Position numbers and translations under genes: made by a program. Below, piece after piece: positions 51,396 through 61,314 of a stretch of DNA of 64,000 bases. Location: NCBI GenBank assembly GCA_003134785.1, contig PLCN01000020.1:186001-250000 (forward strand), written 5' to 3'. This DNA comes from Spartobacteria bacterium. Lineage in GTDB: Bacteria; Verrucomicrobiota; Verrucomicrobiia; Chthoniobacterales; UBA10450. Each line of letters opens with the position of its first letter. The first letter of the stretch is position 1. Below the pieces are notes generated by a model that saw nothing but the letters and a program-made list of their open reading frames with translations, did no database searches and was not told the origin of the DNA.

Positions 51396-54300
51396 TTACT
51401 TCACGTTATAGATCTCGACCAGACCTATGCCGGTGCCACCGCTCTTCCCGGCCAGGATCGCGGTAAACGGTCCCGGAGGCAGTGTAGTGAAGATGCCCGA
51501 TTCCTTCGGATCCGTTAAGGCCAAACCATTTGCGGTCAACTGTGCCGCCATCGTGGCATCATCGGTCCAGTTGTCGTTCGAGATCATAATGGTCCCGTTT
51601 GCGTTGTGCAGCTCGAGCGTGGGATCAGCTAAGACGTTGCTTAGTCCGAAGCCGGTCAGGGAAGGTCCGACGCCTCGCACCGCTATCCGCGTGCTCGTCG
51701 GATTGCCTCCCAGGGTGAAGCCTCCAATCATCACGTTGTCCCCCGTCTGGACAAACCCGCGCGTGCTGATGTTTGCCAGGGTGGAGTCGACCGTCTGGTC
51801 ATTGTCGTAAATTTCCACCAGCCCTATGCCGGTTGTCTGACTCTTTCCGCTCAGGATGGCCGTGTAAGCCCCAACCGGCAGCGTAGCTACTATGACCGAC
51901 TCATGATCGTCTGTCGGCTGGAAGGCAGTCCCTTCAATCAACGCACGCTGGTCGTCTTTCCAATTGTCGTTCTTCATGATCAACGCGCCATTGGCTCCGC
52001 GCAGCTCCAGCACCGGATCAGCCAGGACCGTGGCCGCTGGTATGCCCGAACCAGCCAGCGATGGCCCCAGCCCGCGCAAGACCACCGGCTTGGACGCATT
52101 CCCGGTGACGATGAAGCCGCCAATCATGACCTTGTCGCCTATGTCCACCCGCAGCCGGGTCGAGATGTTCAAGGCTTGGGTAGGAGTTGCCGTGGGTGTA
52201 GGGGTGGGTGTCGGCGTAGGTGTAGCTGTGCCTCCCGGTGTAGCAGTCGCGGTTGGCGTTGCCGTTGGTGTAGCGGTAGGTGTCGCCGTTGGCGTAGCGG
52301 TAGGCGTTGCTGTCGGGGTAGCGGTAGGCGTTGCTGTCGGGGTAGCGGTAGGTGTCGGCGTGGCTGTTGGTGCTGGAGTTGGGGTCGGCGTTGGCGTGGG
52401 AGCGACGACATTGATAGTCACCGTGGCCGGTGGGCTGTCGTTAGATCCGTTGTTTACCTTGAATTGGAAGCTATCCGACCCACTGTAGTCGGCATTTGGC
52501 GTGTAGGTAAGATTAGGGGCCGTTCCGCTCAACCCGCCATGGCTGGGATTCACCGTCACGCTGTAGGTTAGCGGCAACGGCGGCACATCTGGATCGGAAG
52601 CTGTTAATGTGATAGCCTTAGCGGTATTTACGGAGGTCGAAACAGCCTGCGGGTCGGCTGTCGGTGTCCCTGCGGCGACTGTGAACGACACCGTCGCCGG
52701 CGCGGAGGTAAGTCCCGACGTGTTCGTTACGGTGAATTGGAGCGAGTCCGCCCCGTGATAGCCGGCGCTCGGCGTATAGGTCACATTAGGCGCGGTCCCG
52801 CTGAGCGAACCATGGGTCGGGTTGACTGTGACGTTGTAGGTCAGGCTCTCCGGCGGTGTGTTGGGATCGGAGCCGGTGAACGTGACCGGCGTCGCGGTGT
52901 TGAACGAGACATTCATCGATTGTCCATTCGCCGTCGGGCTCCCCGCGGCGACTGTGAACGACACGGTAGCTGCGACGGAGGTAAGCCCCGACGTATTCGT
53001 AACTGTGAACTGAAGCGAGTCCGCGCCGTGATAGCCAGCACCCGGTGTGTAGGTCACATTGGGTGCCGTCCCGCTGAGCGAACCATGGGTCGGGCTGACG
53101 GTGACGTTGTAGGTCAGGCTTTGCGGTGGCGTATTCGGATCGGACCCCGTCAAGGTGACCGGCGTCCCGGTATTGAACGAGACGTTGACCGATTGAGGAT
53201 TCGCCGTCGGTTGACCGACCACCGTGATCGAAACCGTGGCGGTGTTGCTGTCGAGCGATCCATTGTTAGCCTTGAACTGGAAGGAGTCGGGGCCGAAGTA
53301 GCCCGCGCTCGGCGTGTAAGTCAGGTTCGGAGCGGTGCCGGAAAGCGCGCCGTGAGCAGGTGCCAGAGTAACGGTATAAGTAAGTGCAAGCGGGGGGGTA
53401 TTCGGATCGCTGGCGGTTAGTGTGATTGATTTAGCGACATCCTGATTCGTCGTGACTGATTGATTGTCAGCCGTCGGCGGACCGACCAGGGTCAAAGTGA
53501 AATTCTGCGTCCCGCTCGTGCCGGCGCTGTTACTGGCACTGAAGGTGAGCGCATAGTGGCCCGCTGTGCTGGCCGCGCCGCTGTAGCTCAAGGTGCCCGT
53601 GCCATCGCCATTGCTCGTAAACGACATGCCGCCGGGCAGGCTCGCTCCTCCTGGCGTAATGTATGGCGCCGGGAAACCGCTGGTCGTTACCGTGAAGTTT
53701 CCCGCAGTGCCGATGTTGAAGGACGTGCTCGTCGCGCTCGTGATCGCAGGCACCGTTTGGACAACCGTCGCGGCTGTGGCTGCATTATTGCCAGACGTGG
53801 GATCCGTGGTGGCACTGGCGGCCGTCGCGGTATCGGAGATGGTTGAGCCGCCGGCAACGTTCGAATTCACATTGACGACCAACTGGAATTCGCCTGTCTC
53901 CGCGCTAGTAACACTACTCTTGGCAAACACGATGGATCCCGTTCCCCCGACCGCGGTCACATCCGTCCGGGACCAGCCTGCGGGCAGAGTGGCAGAGACA
54001 AACGTAGTGCCAGTTGGCATGACGTCCGTAACCGTGACACCCGACGCGGTGTCGGGGCCGTTGTTTATGAAATCGATCGTGTAAGTAAGGTTGTTTCCCG
54101 CCGTGACCTGGCCGGGAGCAGCCGTGTTGCTGGTGATTTGCAAGTCCGCTCGCGCTTCACCCGCGGTGAAGTCGGAGAAATTGGTGATGCCACTGAAAGC
54201 GACCGTGTTGGCGCCCGCGTTGTCACAGGTGTTAGGGCAGTTGTTGATCGAGTAGGTGCGCACCCCGCTGGTCACTTGGAGCGGCTGATAGTTGTTTTCG

Positions 54301-57029
54301 TTGCCGGCCACGTCTGCGTCGAGGTAATGGAAGGTAAGGTTCGTGGTCAACCCGGAGCCGCTGAGGTTCCAATACCTTTGCAGCGTTCTGGTGCTATCGG
54401 TGTTGCCGAGCGCGCCCTGCACTGCGGCGGCCGTAAGCGTGCCAGAGCCGGAGGTATTCGTTACATTAACCGGCGAATAACTGAAGGAAGAGTAGGGCGG
54501 CTGACTCGTTCCGACATCGAAAGTAAAGCTACCCGTCCCGCTAAAGACCTTCGCCTCATTGCCGATAATGGCACCGTAACCGTTGTTGCTGCGCGTGCCG
54601 CTTGCGTCCACAGTCAACGTGTTCCCGTTCGTGACAACAATTGCAGAAAGATTGAGCTCGCCTTGAACGGTGATGCTGCCGCCCAGTGTGGAAACCACAT
54701 TGTAGAACTCAAGATTGTAGTAGGTGGAAAAGCCGGCGGGAAGAGTGCCCCCCCCGGCAAAATTCACCGTGCTGTTGGTTACGGTATGTCCTCCAGCTGA
54801 GCCAGTCGTGAACGTTCCGAAGATGTCGATATTTCTAGACGACGCCAGGATTTTCGTAAAGTTGCTAAAGGTCAGGTTTCCATACTGGCCAGAAGCTACA
54901 TCTTGAGAATTTGAGCTCTGATTGTAGTTAACGGTTCCAAGTTGAGTATCGTAGATCTGCCCAAAAGGATCCTGCGTAACTGGACCGTTGAGCGTCAACG
55001 TCCGGCTCTGAGGGTCCAACAAACCCTGCGTTAAGGTGAGGGTCCCGCCCACCGTCTCGTTCTGACCCAGGAGAACGGAGATACCAGTCGTCCCGGTGTT
55101 AATCGTGAGGTTATTGAAAGTCGTCGCCACGCTGCCGCCGATCGTTTGCGCGCTCGACCCAGTAAAGGCGACCGTTCCGCCTCCGGGAGCAAATGTGCCG
55201 CCGTTGTTCGCCCAGTTACCCTTCAAGTTTAAAGTGTAAGTCGTCGTTTGCCCGCAGTTCCCTCCGCCGCCGGTTAACGTGCCAGCCGAGATCGTGAAAT
55301 CATTGACCGTCGTAGTGGCATTGATGTTCACGGTGACACTAGCGCTATTTAAGTTCACGCTTTCGTTGAACGTCCCGCCCAGAACGTTAACGGTGCCGCC
55401 GGAGGTAAGGGCCGCAATGGCCGAGTTGATGCTCGTAAAGCAAGGCCCATTACCACTGCAGTTGTTGCCTGTGCCATCGGCGAAATTAACGGTGCCCGTC
55501 CGGATCGCCGCCGCCATCGGCTCGTTAGTGAGGTGCTGGAAGCCGGTCTGCTTGATTGTGGGGGTGGGCTCGTTAGCGGCGTTGTTGTCGAAGCCGCCCT
55601 GCGCCATCGTCTGCGTGATGTCGTAGATGTACATTCCGTTCGCTGAGGTGGGGTTGTGGCTCTGCTGCGACTGAAGCTGGACGAGCAGTTTCGTGTTGCT
55701 GAGCCAAATCACGTTCGTCCCGACGTTCGCGTCGACGGTGCCGCCATAGACAAAAGTAGCCCCGCCGCCAGTCGTTGTCGCGCCGTAGTCGAGCGTGTTC
55801 TGGATCTTGTTTCGGTTCGCCGTGTTGTCATAGACAATCAGCTCGGGGAAACCGCTCTCGCCGGTTACGATCACCGCAACATGGCCGTCGGCCGAGCACG
55901 AGATAGGCCCTAGCGCCTTCGCCTTGCTGGTACCAGTGTTAGTTCCGTCATCCTCTAGAACGAAGTCCTTGACCTTAGTCTTTGTGGCGACGTCCCAGAA
56001 CGTCATGTGCGAATGAGGTCCGTTGGCGGCGGCGGCGACGAGCTGATTGTTCGCCGGGTCATAGGCGGTATAGGGGTCGACCACGCTCGCGTCCTGAGGG
56101 AAGTCAATCGTAGTACCGTCGGGATGGATGATGCCGAGATGCGTTCCCGAAGACGTAATTGGCGACCCCGAAACCAGGGTGACGACATAAGATCCGGCGG
56201 GATTCGCTGCCGACGTCGGCAGCGCCACAACCCCGTTCGCACCGGTGGGCGGATTGGACAGCGGGTTGATGATGTCTCGATTACTCGGCGCCGGGGTATA
56301 AGTAGGAGAGAGGACGAACTGGGCTTCTAGAAGGGGCGTGCCGCCGCCCTGGTTGATGAGTGCGACACTTCGGTCGCTGCCAAACGCGAGTTCCACCGGA
56401 TCATCCACGCCGTTCGCCTGATTAGACAGCACGGTGACGTTGCTCGAGCCCGTCGTGACCGCACCCGCCGGGACGCAGGCGAAGTTCCCGAAGTCGGGGT
56501 TCCCAACGCCGCCATTGGCGACCATCAGATCGCCTACGTCGTCGAAGATAACATCGTTCGGAAAGTCGACATCCGAGTTGGCGGGGCCGGGACCTGGCTG
56601 CGCGGCCAGCGAACTCGGTGTGCCCGCGGCGAACGAGTCGCTTGCGCCAAGCGTTATGTTCCAGAAGTGGATCACGCCGCCCGTGATCGTTCCGCTGCTG
56701 TTGATGATCTGCTCAGCGTCAGCCAGGAAGATCGGCGTTGTGGCGGCGGCCAGCGGCGCGACCGGCGCGCTTGGTGTAATCGACGAGGCGGTTGTAGTTG
56801 CGTTAGACGCGCTCGACGTGGAAGCCGGCTCGCTTGTCGCGACGGCCGGGGAAGCTGCTACCTTCTCCGCGTTTTGTGTCTCGCTCTCGCCAGAGGAGAA
56901 AGCCAGCGAGGCAAACAAACTGCCCACACCGACGAGGGCCAAAGCAATGCCAAGCCTGATGGCAGTGAACGCGCGAAAAGAGCTCCGCCCGGCGACTCGA
57001 TCTAAGACTTTTGGTTTGGAGAAGCGCAC
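51396..57029 (-). CDS. Giant secreted protein with DUF11, cadherin/Ig-like repeats and C-terminal NISTR-type domains
   Basis: 1877 aa, GTG start, weak ribosome-binding site. Residues about 24-45 form a transmembrane or signal segment ([19 protein letters not shown]). An unusual beta region follows that begins with [20 protein letters not shown] and includes propeller-like stretches ([18 protein letters not shown]). Next comes a filamentous, Thr/Asn-rich section ([20 protein letters not shown]), then a DUF11-type domain ([39 protein letters not shown]), a He_PIG-type domain ([20 protein letters not shown]), four tandem cadherin-like repeats ([36 protein letters not shown]), a Thr/Pro linker and two C-terminal NISTR-type domains ending VEIYNVK. 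Extracellular; ligand unknown. Confidence 0.9.
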   Translation of the reverse strand: MRFSKPKVLDRVAGRSSFRAFTAIRLGIALALVGVGSLFASLAFSSGESETQNAEKVAASPAVATSEPASTSSASNATTTASSITPSAPVAPLAAATTPIFLADAEQIINSSGTITGGVIHFWNITLGASDSFAAGTPSSLAAQPGPGPANSDVDFPNDVIFDDVGDLMVANGGVGNPDFGNFACVPAGAVTTGSSNVTVLSNQANGVDDPVELAFGSDRSVALINQGGGTPLLEAQFVLSPTYTPAPSNRDIINPLSNPPTGANGVVALPTSAANPAGSYVVTLVSGSPITSSGTHLGIIHPDGTTIDFPQDASVVDPYTAYDPANNQLVAAAANGPHSHMTFWDVATKTKVKDFVLEDDGTNTGTSKAKALGPISCSADGHVAVIVTGESGFPELIVYDNTANRNKIQNTLDYGATTTGGGATFVYGGTVDANVGTNVIWLSNTKLLVQLQSQQSHNPTSANGMYIYDITQTMAQGGFDNNAANEPTPTIKQTGFQHLTNEPMAAAIRTGTVNFADGTGNNCSGNGPCFTSINSAIAALTSGGTVNVLGGTFNESVNLNSASVTVNINATTTVNDFTISAGTLTGGGGNCGQTTTYTLNLKGNWANNGGTFAPGGGTVAFTGSSAQTIGGSVATTFNNLTINTGTTGISVLLGQNETVGGTLTLTQGLLDPQSRTLTLNGPVTQDPFGQIYDTQLGTVNYNQSSNSQDVASGQYGNLTFSNFTKILASSRNIDIFGTFTTGSAGGHTVTNSTVNFAGGGTLPAGFSTYYNLEFYNVVSTLGGSITVQGELNLSAIVVTNGNTLTVDASGTRSNNGYGAIIGNEAKVFSGTGSFTFDVGTSQPPYSSFSYSPVNVTNTSGSGTLTAAAVQGALGNTDSTRTLQRYWNLSGSGLTTNLTFHYLDADVAGNENNYQPLQVTSGVRTYSINNCPNTCDNAGANTVAFSGITNFSDFTAGEARADLQITSNTAAPGQVTAGNNLTYTIDFINNGPDTASGVTVTDVMPTGTTFVSATLPAGWSRTDVTAVGGTGSIVFAKSSVTSAETGEFQLVVNVNSNVAGGSTISDTATAASATTDPTSGNNAATAATVVQTVPAITSATSTSFNIGTAGNFTVTTSGFPAPYITPGGASLPGGMSFTSNGDGTGTLSYSGAASTAGHYALTFSASNSAGTSGTQNFTLTLVGPPTADNQSVTTNQDVAKSITLTASDPNTPPLALTYTVTLAPAHGALSGTAPNLTYTPSAGYFGPDSFQFKANNGSLDSNTATVSITVVGQPTANPQSVNVSFNTGTPVTLTGSDPNTPPQSLTYNVTVSPTHGSLSGTAPNVTYTPGAGYHGADSLQFTVTNTSGLTSVAATVSFTVAAGSPTANGQSMNVSFNTATPVTFTGSDPNTPPESLTYNVTVNPTHGSLSGTAPNVTYTPSAGYHGADSLQFTVTNTSGLTSAPATVSFTVAAGTPTADPQAVSTSVNTAKAITLTASDPDVPPLPLTYSVTVNPSHGGLSGTAPNLTYTPNADYSGSDSFQFKVNNGSNDSPPATVTINVVAPTPTPTPTPAPTATPTPTATPTATPTATPTATPTATPTATPTATPTATPTATATPGGTATPTPTPTPTPTATPTQALNISTRLRVDIGDKVMIGGFIVTGNASKPVVLRGLGPSLAGSGIPAATVLADPVLELRGANGALIMKNDNWKDDQRALIEGTAFQPTDDHESVIVATLPVGAYTAILSGKSQTTGIGLVEIYDNDQTVDSTLANISTRGFVQTGDNVMIGGFTLGGNPTSTRIAVRGVGPSLTGFGLSNVLADPTLELHNANGTIMISNDNWTDDATMAAQLTANGLALTDPKESGIFTTLPPGPFTAILAGKSGGTGIGLVEIYNVK
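52180..52403 (-). repeat. Thr/Pro linker minisatellite 2
   Basis: Tandem 6/12-nt units (GTAGGCGTTGCT and variants on the plus strand) coding repeated Thr-Ala-Thr-Pro in the 1877-aa protein, placed just before the paired C-terminal domains. Confidence 0.85.
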
Positions 57030-57944
57030 AAGGCAGGAGTGCTAGCACGTAAGATGCCGCAACCCCTTGTTCTTACCGGGAAAACGGAAGCCCTGTCCAG
57101 CCTTTATTTTGCTCAAATCGAAGATTTATTGCCAGTGGGCGGAAACCGGGTCCCGGGCGTGCGGCCGTCGCTGAAAATACGAGATGATCGTTATCGGCGG
57201 CGGGTGCCTTGGCGACAAGGATGGCGAAAAACCGAAAGGTTTGGGCGCGAATTTTCCGGGTACGAAAGGGTGCTTTGGCAGCCCACAAAATATTGGCCGA
57301 AAAGCTTGGATTCATACGCTAAGCGTCAACAGTCGAAACCCGAAGCGCTGACGCGGGCCTGTCCGGACCTGTAGAATTCTATGAACTGTCATAGGGTTTT
57401 TTGAAACTTGTCGGACAGATCTCGTAGTTACTTGGTGAAGGCATGATCTCGGGTTCCCCAACCGAACAGAACGCTCAGGGCGCAGACAAAGCCCTGCGCG
57501 CGGTGTCGCATACCAGGAGTAATCGATCTGTTGCGGTGTGCGGCGGCATCATTACGAGGGTGGACTCCCCTTGCCATTGGAAGACTGAAGATCATTCCGC
57601 CGGACGGCAGGTTCATCCTTCCGGCGGGCAGAGTCGTGCTGCCGGAATGATGATCGCGACCTTCCGGGCGGTAAACCCAGGTTGGCCCGCGGCGGCACCA
57701 CTCTACCGCCCGGCTGGGTTCTCCCGCCATGCCATGAGATCATCAGGCTGCCCGGCCCCCTCCATTCGCAGCTGCGGCAGAGTCGGGCTGCCGCCCGGTC
57801 AAATGATTCTACCCTCCCGGCAAAAGCATCCTGCCGTCCGGCAGAATGATTTCACCGGCAAAGAAAAATCGTCCTGCCGCCTCCCTTTCCCCGACCAGCA
57901 AGCAGTTAAAACAAACCCAAACAACCCAGAAAGAAATACATCAC
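57030..57944. other. Gene-free region of about 0.9 kb
   Basis: No convincing gene. The first 550 bases show nothing recognisable beyond the upstream region of the giant gene. The remainder holds the degenerate repeat array listed separately. Frames predicted here on both strands are products of the repeats. Confidence 0.6.
57588..57890. repeat. Degenerate tandem array with unit of about 22 nt
   Basis: About 13 imperfect units, best preserved at the right end, where ATTCTACCCTCCCGGCA, ATCCTGCCGTCCGGCAGAATG and ATTTCACCGGCA follow one another. The core CTGCCGnCCGGCAG is itself palindromic. Units at the left are more diverged (CATTCCGCCGGACGGCAGG, CATCCTTCCGGCGGGCAGAG). The array ends about 55 bases before the ATG at 57945. 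Confidence 0.65.
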
Positions 57945-58642
57945 ATGGCCAGATCAGATTACCTGAGCGCAAATGACGACGCCTTCAACGCCCAGCTGCA
58001 AACCTTCAAGAACGCCATCGGCGCCTATGCCGCCGCGATAGGCGTCACCCCGGCGCAAGTCACCACCAGGCGGCCGACGCCGATTACTTCAGCTACACCC
58101 TCGCTTGCCAGCAATTGATGCGAAACGGCAGCCAGCAATGGACGGCCTGGAAAGACCTGGTCCGCCGCGGTGGCAACCCGCCTCCTACCGGCGCGCCGGT
58201 TCCGCCCGTTTTCCCGGCGGCCGTTCCACCAGTGGCGCCCGGCGTGGAAATTCGCTTCCGCGCCTTGGTCAAACAGATCAAAGCGAACCCTGATTATAAC
58301 GCTGCGATCGGTGCCGCCCTCGGCATCGAAGGCGCGCAACAGGTGGGCCCGGATTTGTCTACGGTCCAGCCGGACATCAGCGCTACCATTAACGGCACTC
58401 AGGTGGATATCGGTTGGAATTGGGGCGGCTATGCTGATTACCTCGACATCTGCGAGATGCAGGTGGATCGAGGCGATGGCAAGGGCTTCGTTACCCTGGC
58501 GTTCGACACCACCCCCGGCTACACCGACACGCAACCGTTCCCGAGCACGCCCGTAAAGTGGACCTACCAGGCCATTTATCGAGTGGGCGACTCCCGCGTG
58601 GGCCAATGGAGCAAATTGGTGAGCGTGACGGTGGGCGGGTAG
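57945..58642 (+). pseudogene. Hypothetical protein gene with one-base deletion (fibronectin-like C-terminus)
   Basis: Starts MARSDYLSANDDAFNAQLQT at the ATG at 57945. Near 58061-58069 (CACCACCAGG) the frame is lost; with one extra C it continues as ADADYFSYTLACQQLM and then RNGSQQWTAWKDLVRRGG, to the stop at 58642. The joined protein would be about 232 aa: a helical N-terminal half, a Pro-rich linker (GNPPPTGAPVPPVFPAAVPP), a second helical stretch, and a beta domain resembling fibronectin type III (DIGWNWGGYADYLDICEMQV). As in DUF2071, the fault is a shortened C run, so a sequencing error is likely. Family not recognised. Confidence 0.7.
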
Positions 58643-58849
58643 GGAAGTCAGAAGTCAAGGGGTCAGGAATCGAAGCGGCCGGATGTGACAACGTCCAGCC
58701 GTTTTCGACCCTTGATCCGAGAAGACCCACCCGATCGACCATTTGTGCGACGCTGGGCGCAGGCACCGTAGCAACTGGTCCCTCGACGCAACCTCGTACG
58801 CGCAATAAAGTCCGCTTCCTGATTGGATAAAAGTAGTATAGAAGAGGTC

Positions 58850-59956
58850 ATGGGCGGTGCACACGCGCAAACATTTGACCCGGCCGGGGTGACTCAGTTG
58901 TCCGCTGCGCTACGGATACGGCAGACGGGAGCATACGCGTTTGTCGCCTTCGCGTCTGAGGATGATAATAAAATGGATGAACTTCGCGTGCCAGGATTTT
59001 CGCTCGATCGCGTCAGCACCCAATCCGGTGTTGTCCAATACAGGACGCAAAACGCCATTGCCACTCGTAGGAGAGGACGTAAACCGCAGGCGACTTTCCG
59101 TGAAGTAAAAGGAAAATTCTTCCTGTCCAAATTAATTACCCCCAGCGCATTTGTTTTCGTGACTCCCGAGCGTGATGAGTACGTGCGGGATGGATTATCA
59201 AGATTTCTTTATCGTGCTCGCGCGCAGTTCACGCGCGCGCGCCTCACGTCCCGCGAGATGCTAAGTATTGTATTGGAAATGGCGCGAGCAACCAGTTCCA
59301 AAGTTGTGACTAACCGATCGCTGATACGGAGCAAACGAAACGAAGCAACAATTAGTTACAAGGCGGAATCGATAAAAGAAGTATACGAGTACGCGCGGGA
59401 GAGTAATGCTAATGTCAGCGGATTCGATTTCTCCCTGATTTCGCGAGACGGAGAGGTACTCCTTCGAGCTGGGCTCAATCGAGATGGGAAACTTTCGTTC
59501 CTTTCGGGGAGTACCGAGTACTTTATTAAGGAGTTCATTGAGATCGTGGCTCAAACCGTGAAATCTCGCACAGACCTATTGACTAACAGAGCAAGGTCTG
59601 AAGCAACCGGCAGCGTTAAGCCTCTGCGACTGACATTCGAGAAACCACTTCTTACCGATGCTGCCAACATTCGATCGTTTCTTGAGGTCCTCGGTCGGAT
59701 TCGACACGGAGAGTTTACTCTTTTCCATCGGAATCCATACCTTCATCTTAATTTTTTCGACTTCTTCGATGCCTCTGCTTTCGACGTTGTTGTAGAATCG
59801 ACCGAATCTCTCGTTGTCATCCCACAACTTGATTCCAGTCTTCCATCACTGTTTCGACTGTGTCAGAAAATTTTCGAACAATTCGAGGAGGGGATTGTGA
59901 CCGATGCAACAGACGTTGTGACAACGCCTTCACTTCCCCCCGGATGGAATGACTGA
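58850..59956 (+). CDS. Unknown protein, first gene of a two-gene cassette
   Basis: 368 aa from the ATG at 58850; a TTG at 58823 is the alternative. I do not recognise a family. Visible: an N-terminal alpha/beta part (AALRIRQTGAYAFVAFASED, GKFFLSKLITPSAFVFVTPE), a basic stretch around residue 85 (NAIATRRRGRKPQATFREVK), a middle helical region (RFLYRARAQFTRARLTSREM), and a C-terminal half with alternating strands and helices (YFIKEFIEIVAQTVKSRTDL, LFRLCQKIFEQFEEG). No signal peptide or membrane segment. Base composition looks more AT-rich than the flanks. Its stop overlaps the next gene's ATG by 8 bases, so the two are co-translated and probably act together. Confidence 0.85.
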   Translation: MGGAHAQTFDPAGVTQLSAALRIRQTGAYAFVAFASEDDNKMDELRVPGFSLDRVSTQSGVVQYRTQNAIATRRRGRKPQATFREVKGKFFLSKLITPSAFVFVTPERDEYVRDGLSRFLYRARAQFTRARLTSREMLSIVLEMARATSSKVVTNRSLIRSKRNEATISYKAESIKEVYEYARESNANVSGFDFSLISRDGEVLLRAGLNRDGKLSFLSGSTEYFIKEFIEIVAQTVKSRTDLLTNRARSEATGSVKPLRLTFEKPLLTDAANIRSFLEVLGRIRHGEFTLFHRNPYLHLNFFDFFDASAFDVVVESTESLVVIPQLDSSLPSLFRLCQKIFEQFEEGIVTDATDVVTTPSLPPGWND

Positions 59957-61031
59957 AGCGGACCTTCTTATAGCATTCAGTAATTACGAGCGAACCGTCT
60001 GGGTTATCAATTCGGTCGAAGGTCACCTGCGTCGCTACTCGAAGTTTTTGATTTGTTTCGATCGATTTCCTGCTTTCCCGCTATCCAAACAAAATATTCT
60101 GACTCCAGATTTTGCGGTTTCTTTCGAGAAAAACTTTTATTTTATTGGCGAGGTAAAGCGCGCTCTTGGCCTCGATTTGCGCACCATCGAGGAAACTCAC
60201 GCGCAGTTGTGCAAGTATGATAGGCCTCTTAAATTCCGCCGCTCTCCCAGCGGGCTCCATGAGGACGAGGCCAAGTCCCACGATTTGGTTGTATTCACAA
60301 ACATTGAACACGCTCGCAAAGAAGCGAGAAGACTGCGTGCCCTTGCGAACGAGCAATCGAAACCAACGAGACCACTCATCATTTTCAGCGTTGCTTTCGA
60401 TACCCAACAGGCCAAGTCACGATGGGTGCTGTCGTGTATAACGGATCTTAGTGATCGCTTTTCTGATTCAAAGTTACCAGAGGACGCGAGACTGAGTGTT
60501 CGTCATCAAGATCACGAAGAACCTATCGTAATTTACATAGCGGAGTACGCGGCGCTACAGGCGACCCAGGCGTTCTGCAATGATAGACCTCCGGCAGTGT
60601 ATACTGCCGTGATCCTGTGGGCCCGAGTCCTACCGAAACTCATTCCTGATGATCAACGAAAGATGTGGGCACTTGAGGCGAATCTACAGGGAACAGTGGA
60701 ATTCCTGACATCAATGGATGCCATTGTTGCTGAGAGTCATCGACAGCGATTGGTAGTGAAGAGGGCACATATTTTCGAGGCACTTAGTCTTTTGGAGGCG
60801 AGCAAGTTGGTAATATCGGAGGACGGGAAATTGCGCGTGCGATATCGGCGTTTCCGGTCAGCAAGAGGAGATTACGAAGATGATGAGGCGGCGGAAGCTG
60901 CGATCGATCATACCAAACGTGGTCTCGTTCGAGAAATCGCGCGAAGTGTAAAGTCTAAACGCAAACCCAAAACGCGCACGCCTCTGTCGCGGCGATCTAA
61001 AAGCGACCCGAATCAGCTGCCGTTGCTGTAA
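59949..61031 (+). CDS. PD-(D/E)XK nuclease-like protein, second gene of the cassette
   Basis: 360 aa. The N-terminal 95 residues carry the restriction-nuclease-like core: TPDFAVSFEK with Asp54, FIGEVKRAL with Glu68 and Lys70 (the E-x-K motif), then AQLCKYDRP with a Gln86-x3-Tyr90 motif as in RecB-like nucleases. An upstream helix (NYERTVWVINSVEGHLRRY) would complete the fold. Residues 100-250 are an alpha/beta region I do not recognise; near 275-310 is a winged-helix-like stretch (HIFEALSLLEASKLVISEDG); the tail is basic (KSKRKPKTRTPLSRRSK), fit for DNA contact. Likely a DNA-cutting enzyme of a defence or mobile-element system; no methyltransferase is nearby. Confidence 0.8.
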   Translation: MTEADLLIAFSNYERTVWVINSVEGHLRRYSKFLICFDRFPAFPLSKQNILTPDFAVSFEKNFYFIGEVKRALGLDLRTIEETHAQLCKYDRPLKFRRSPSGLHEDEAKSHDLVVFTNIEHARKEARRLRALANEQSKPTRPLIIFSVAFDTQQAKSRWVLSCITDLSDRFSDSKLPEDARLSVRHQDHEEPIVIYIAEYAALQATQAFCNDRPPAVYTAVILWARVLPKLIPDDQRKMWALEANLQGTVEFLTSMDAIVAESHRQRLVVKRAHIFEALSLLEASKLVISEDGKLRVRYRRFRSARGDYEDDEAAEAAIDHTKRGLVREIARSVKSKRKPKTRTPLSRRSKSDPNQLPLL

Positions 61032-61314
61032 GGACGGGTAAGCGATTCGGAGACAAAATTGCAACCCCGACGGCATATTGTATTGCAGGAAATCTTCGCG
61101 CGGTCAGCCTCCGCGCCGGAGCGCTTTGCCGCGCGCCACATACACGGTACTGGCGCATTCGCGTTCTCCTAATGGGCTCGGGAAGGTGACGATGTGCGCT
61201 CTCACGGCGAAGGCGTGATCGAGCGCGTGGAAGAACACCTGTAGCCGCAGCGCTATGTCGCCGCGTTCGAGGGGAGAGGAGGTTCTGACAGATGGGGCGT
61301 CTACAGCAACAGCA

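Noticed and set aside
51964-52488. Plus-strand frames with long Gly-Val-Ala-Val repeats (also near 47126-47731 and 61811-62515)
   Set aside because: Antisense of the Thr/Pro linkers; the repeat is a by-product of the minisatellite.
57588-57890. Possible CRISPR array
   Set aside because: Units are degenerate and contiguous, with no constant repeat, no unique spacers of uniform length and no cas genes.
57443-57976. 177-codon plus frame between the giant gene and the 57945 gene
   Set aside because: It runs through the degenerate 22-nt array and shifts composition along its length; it is not a coherent protein.
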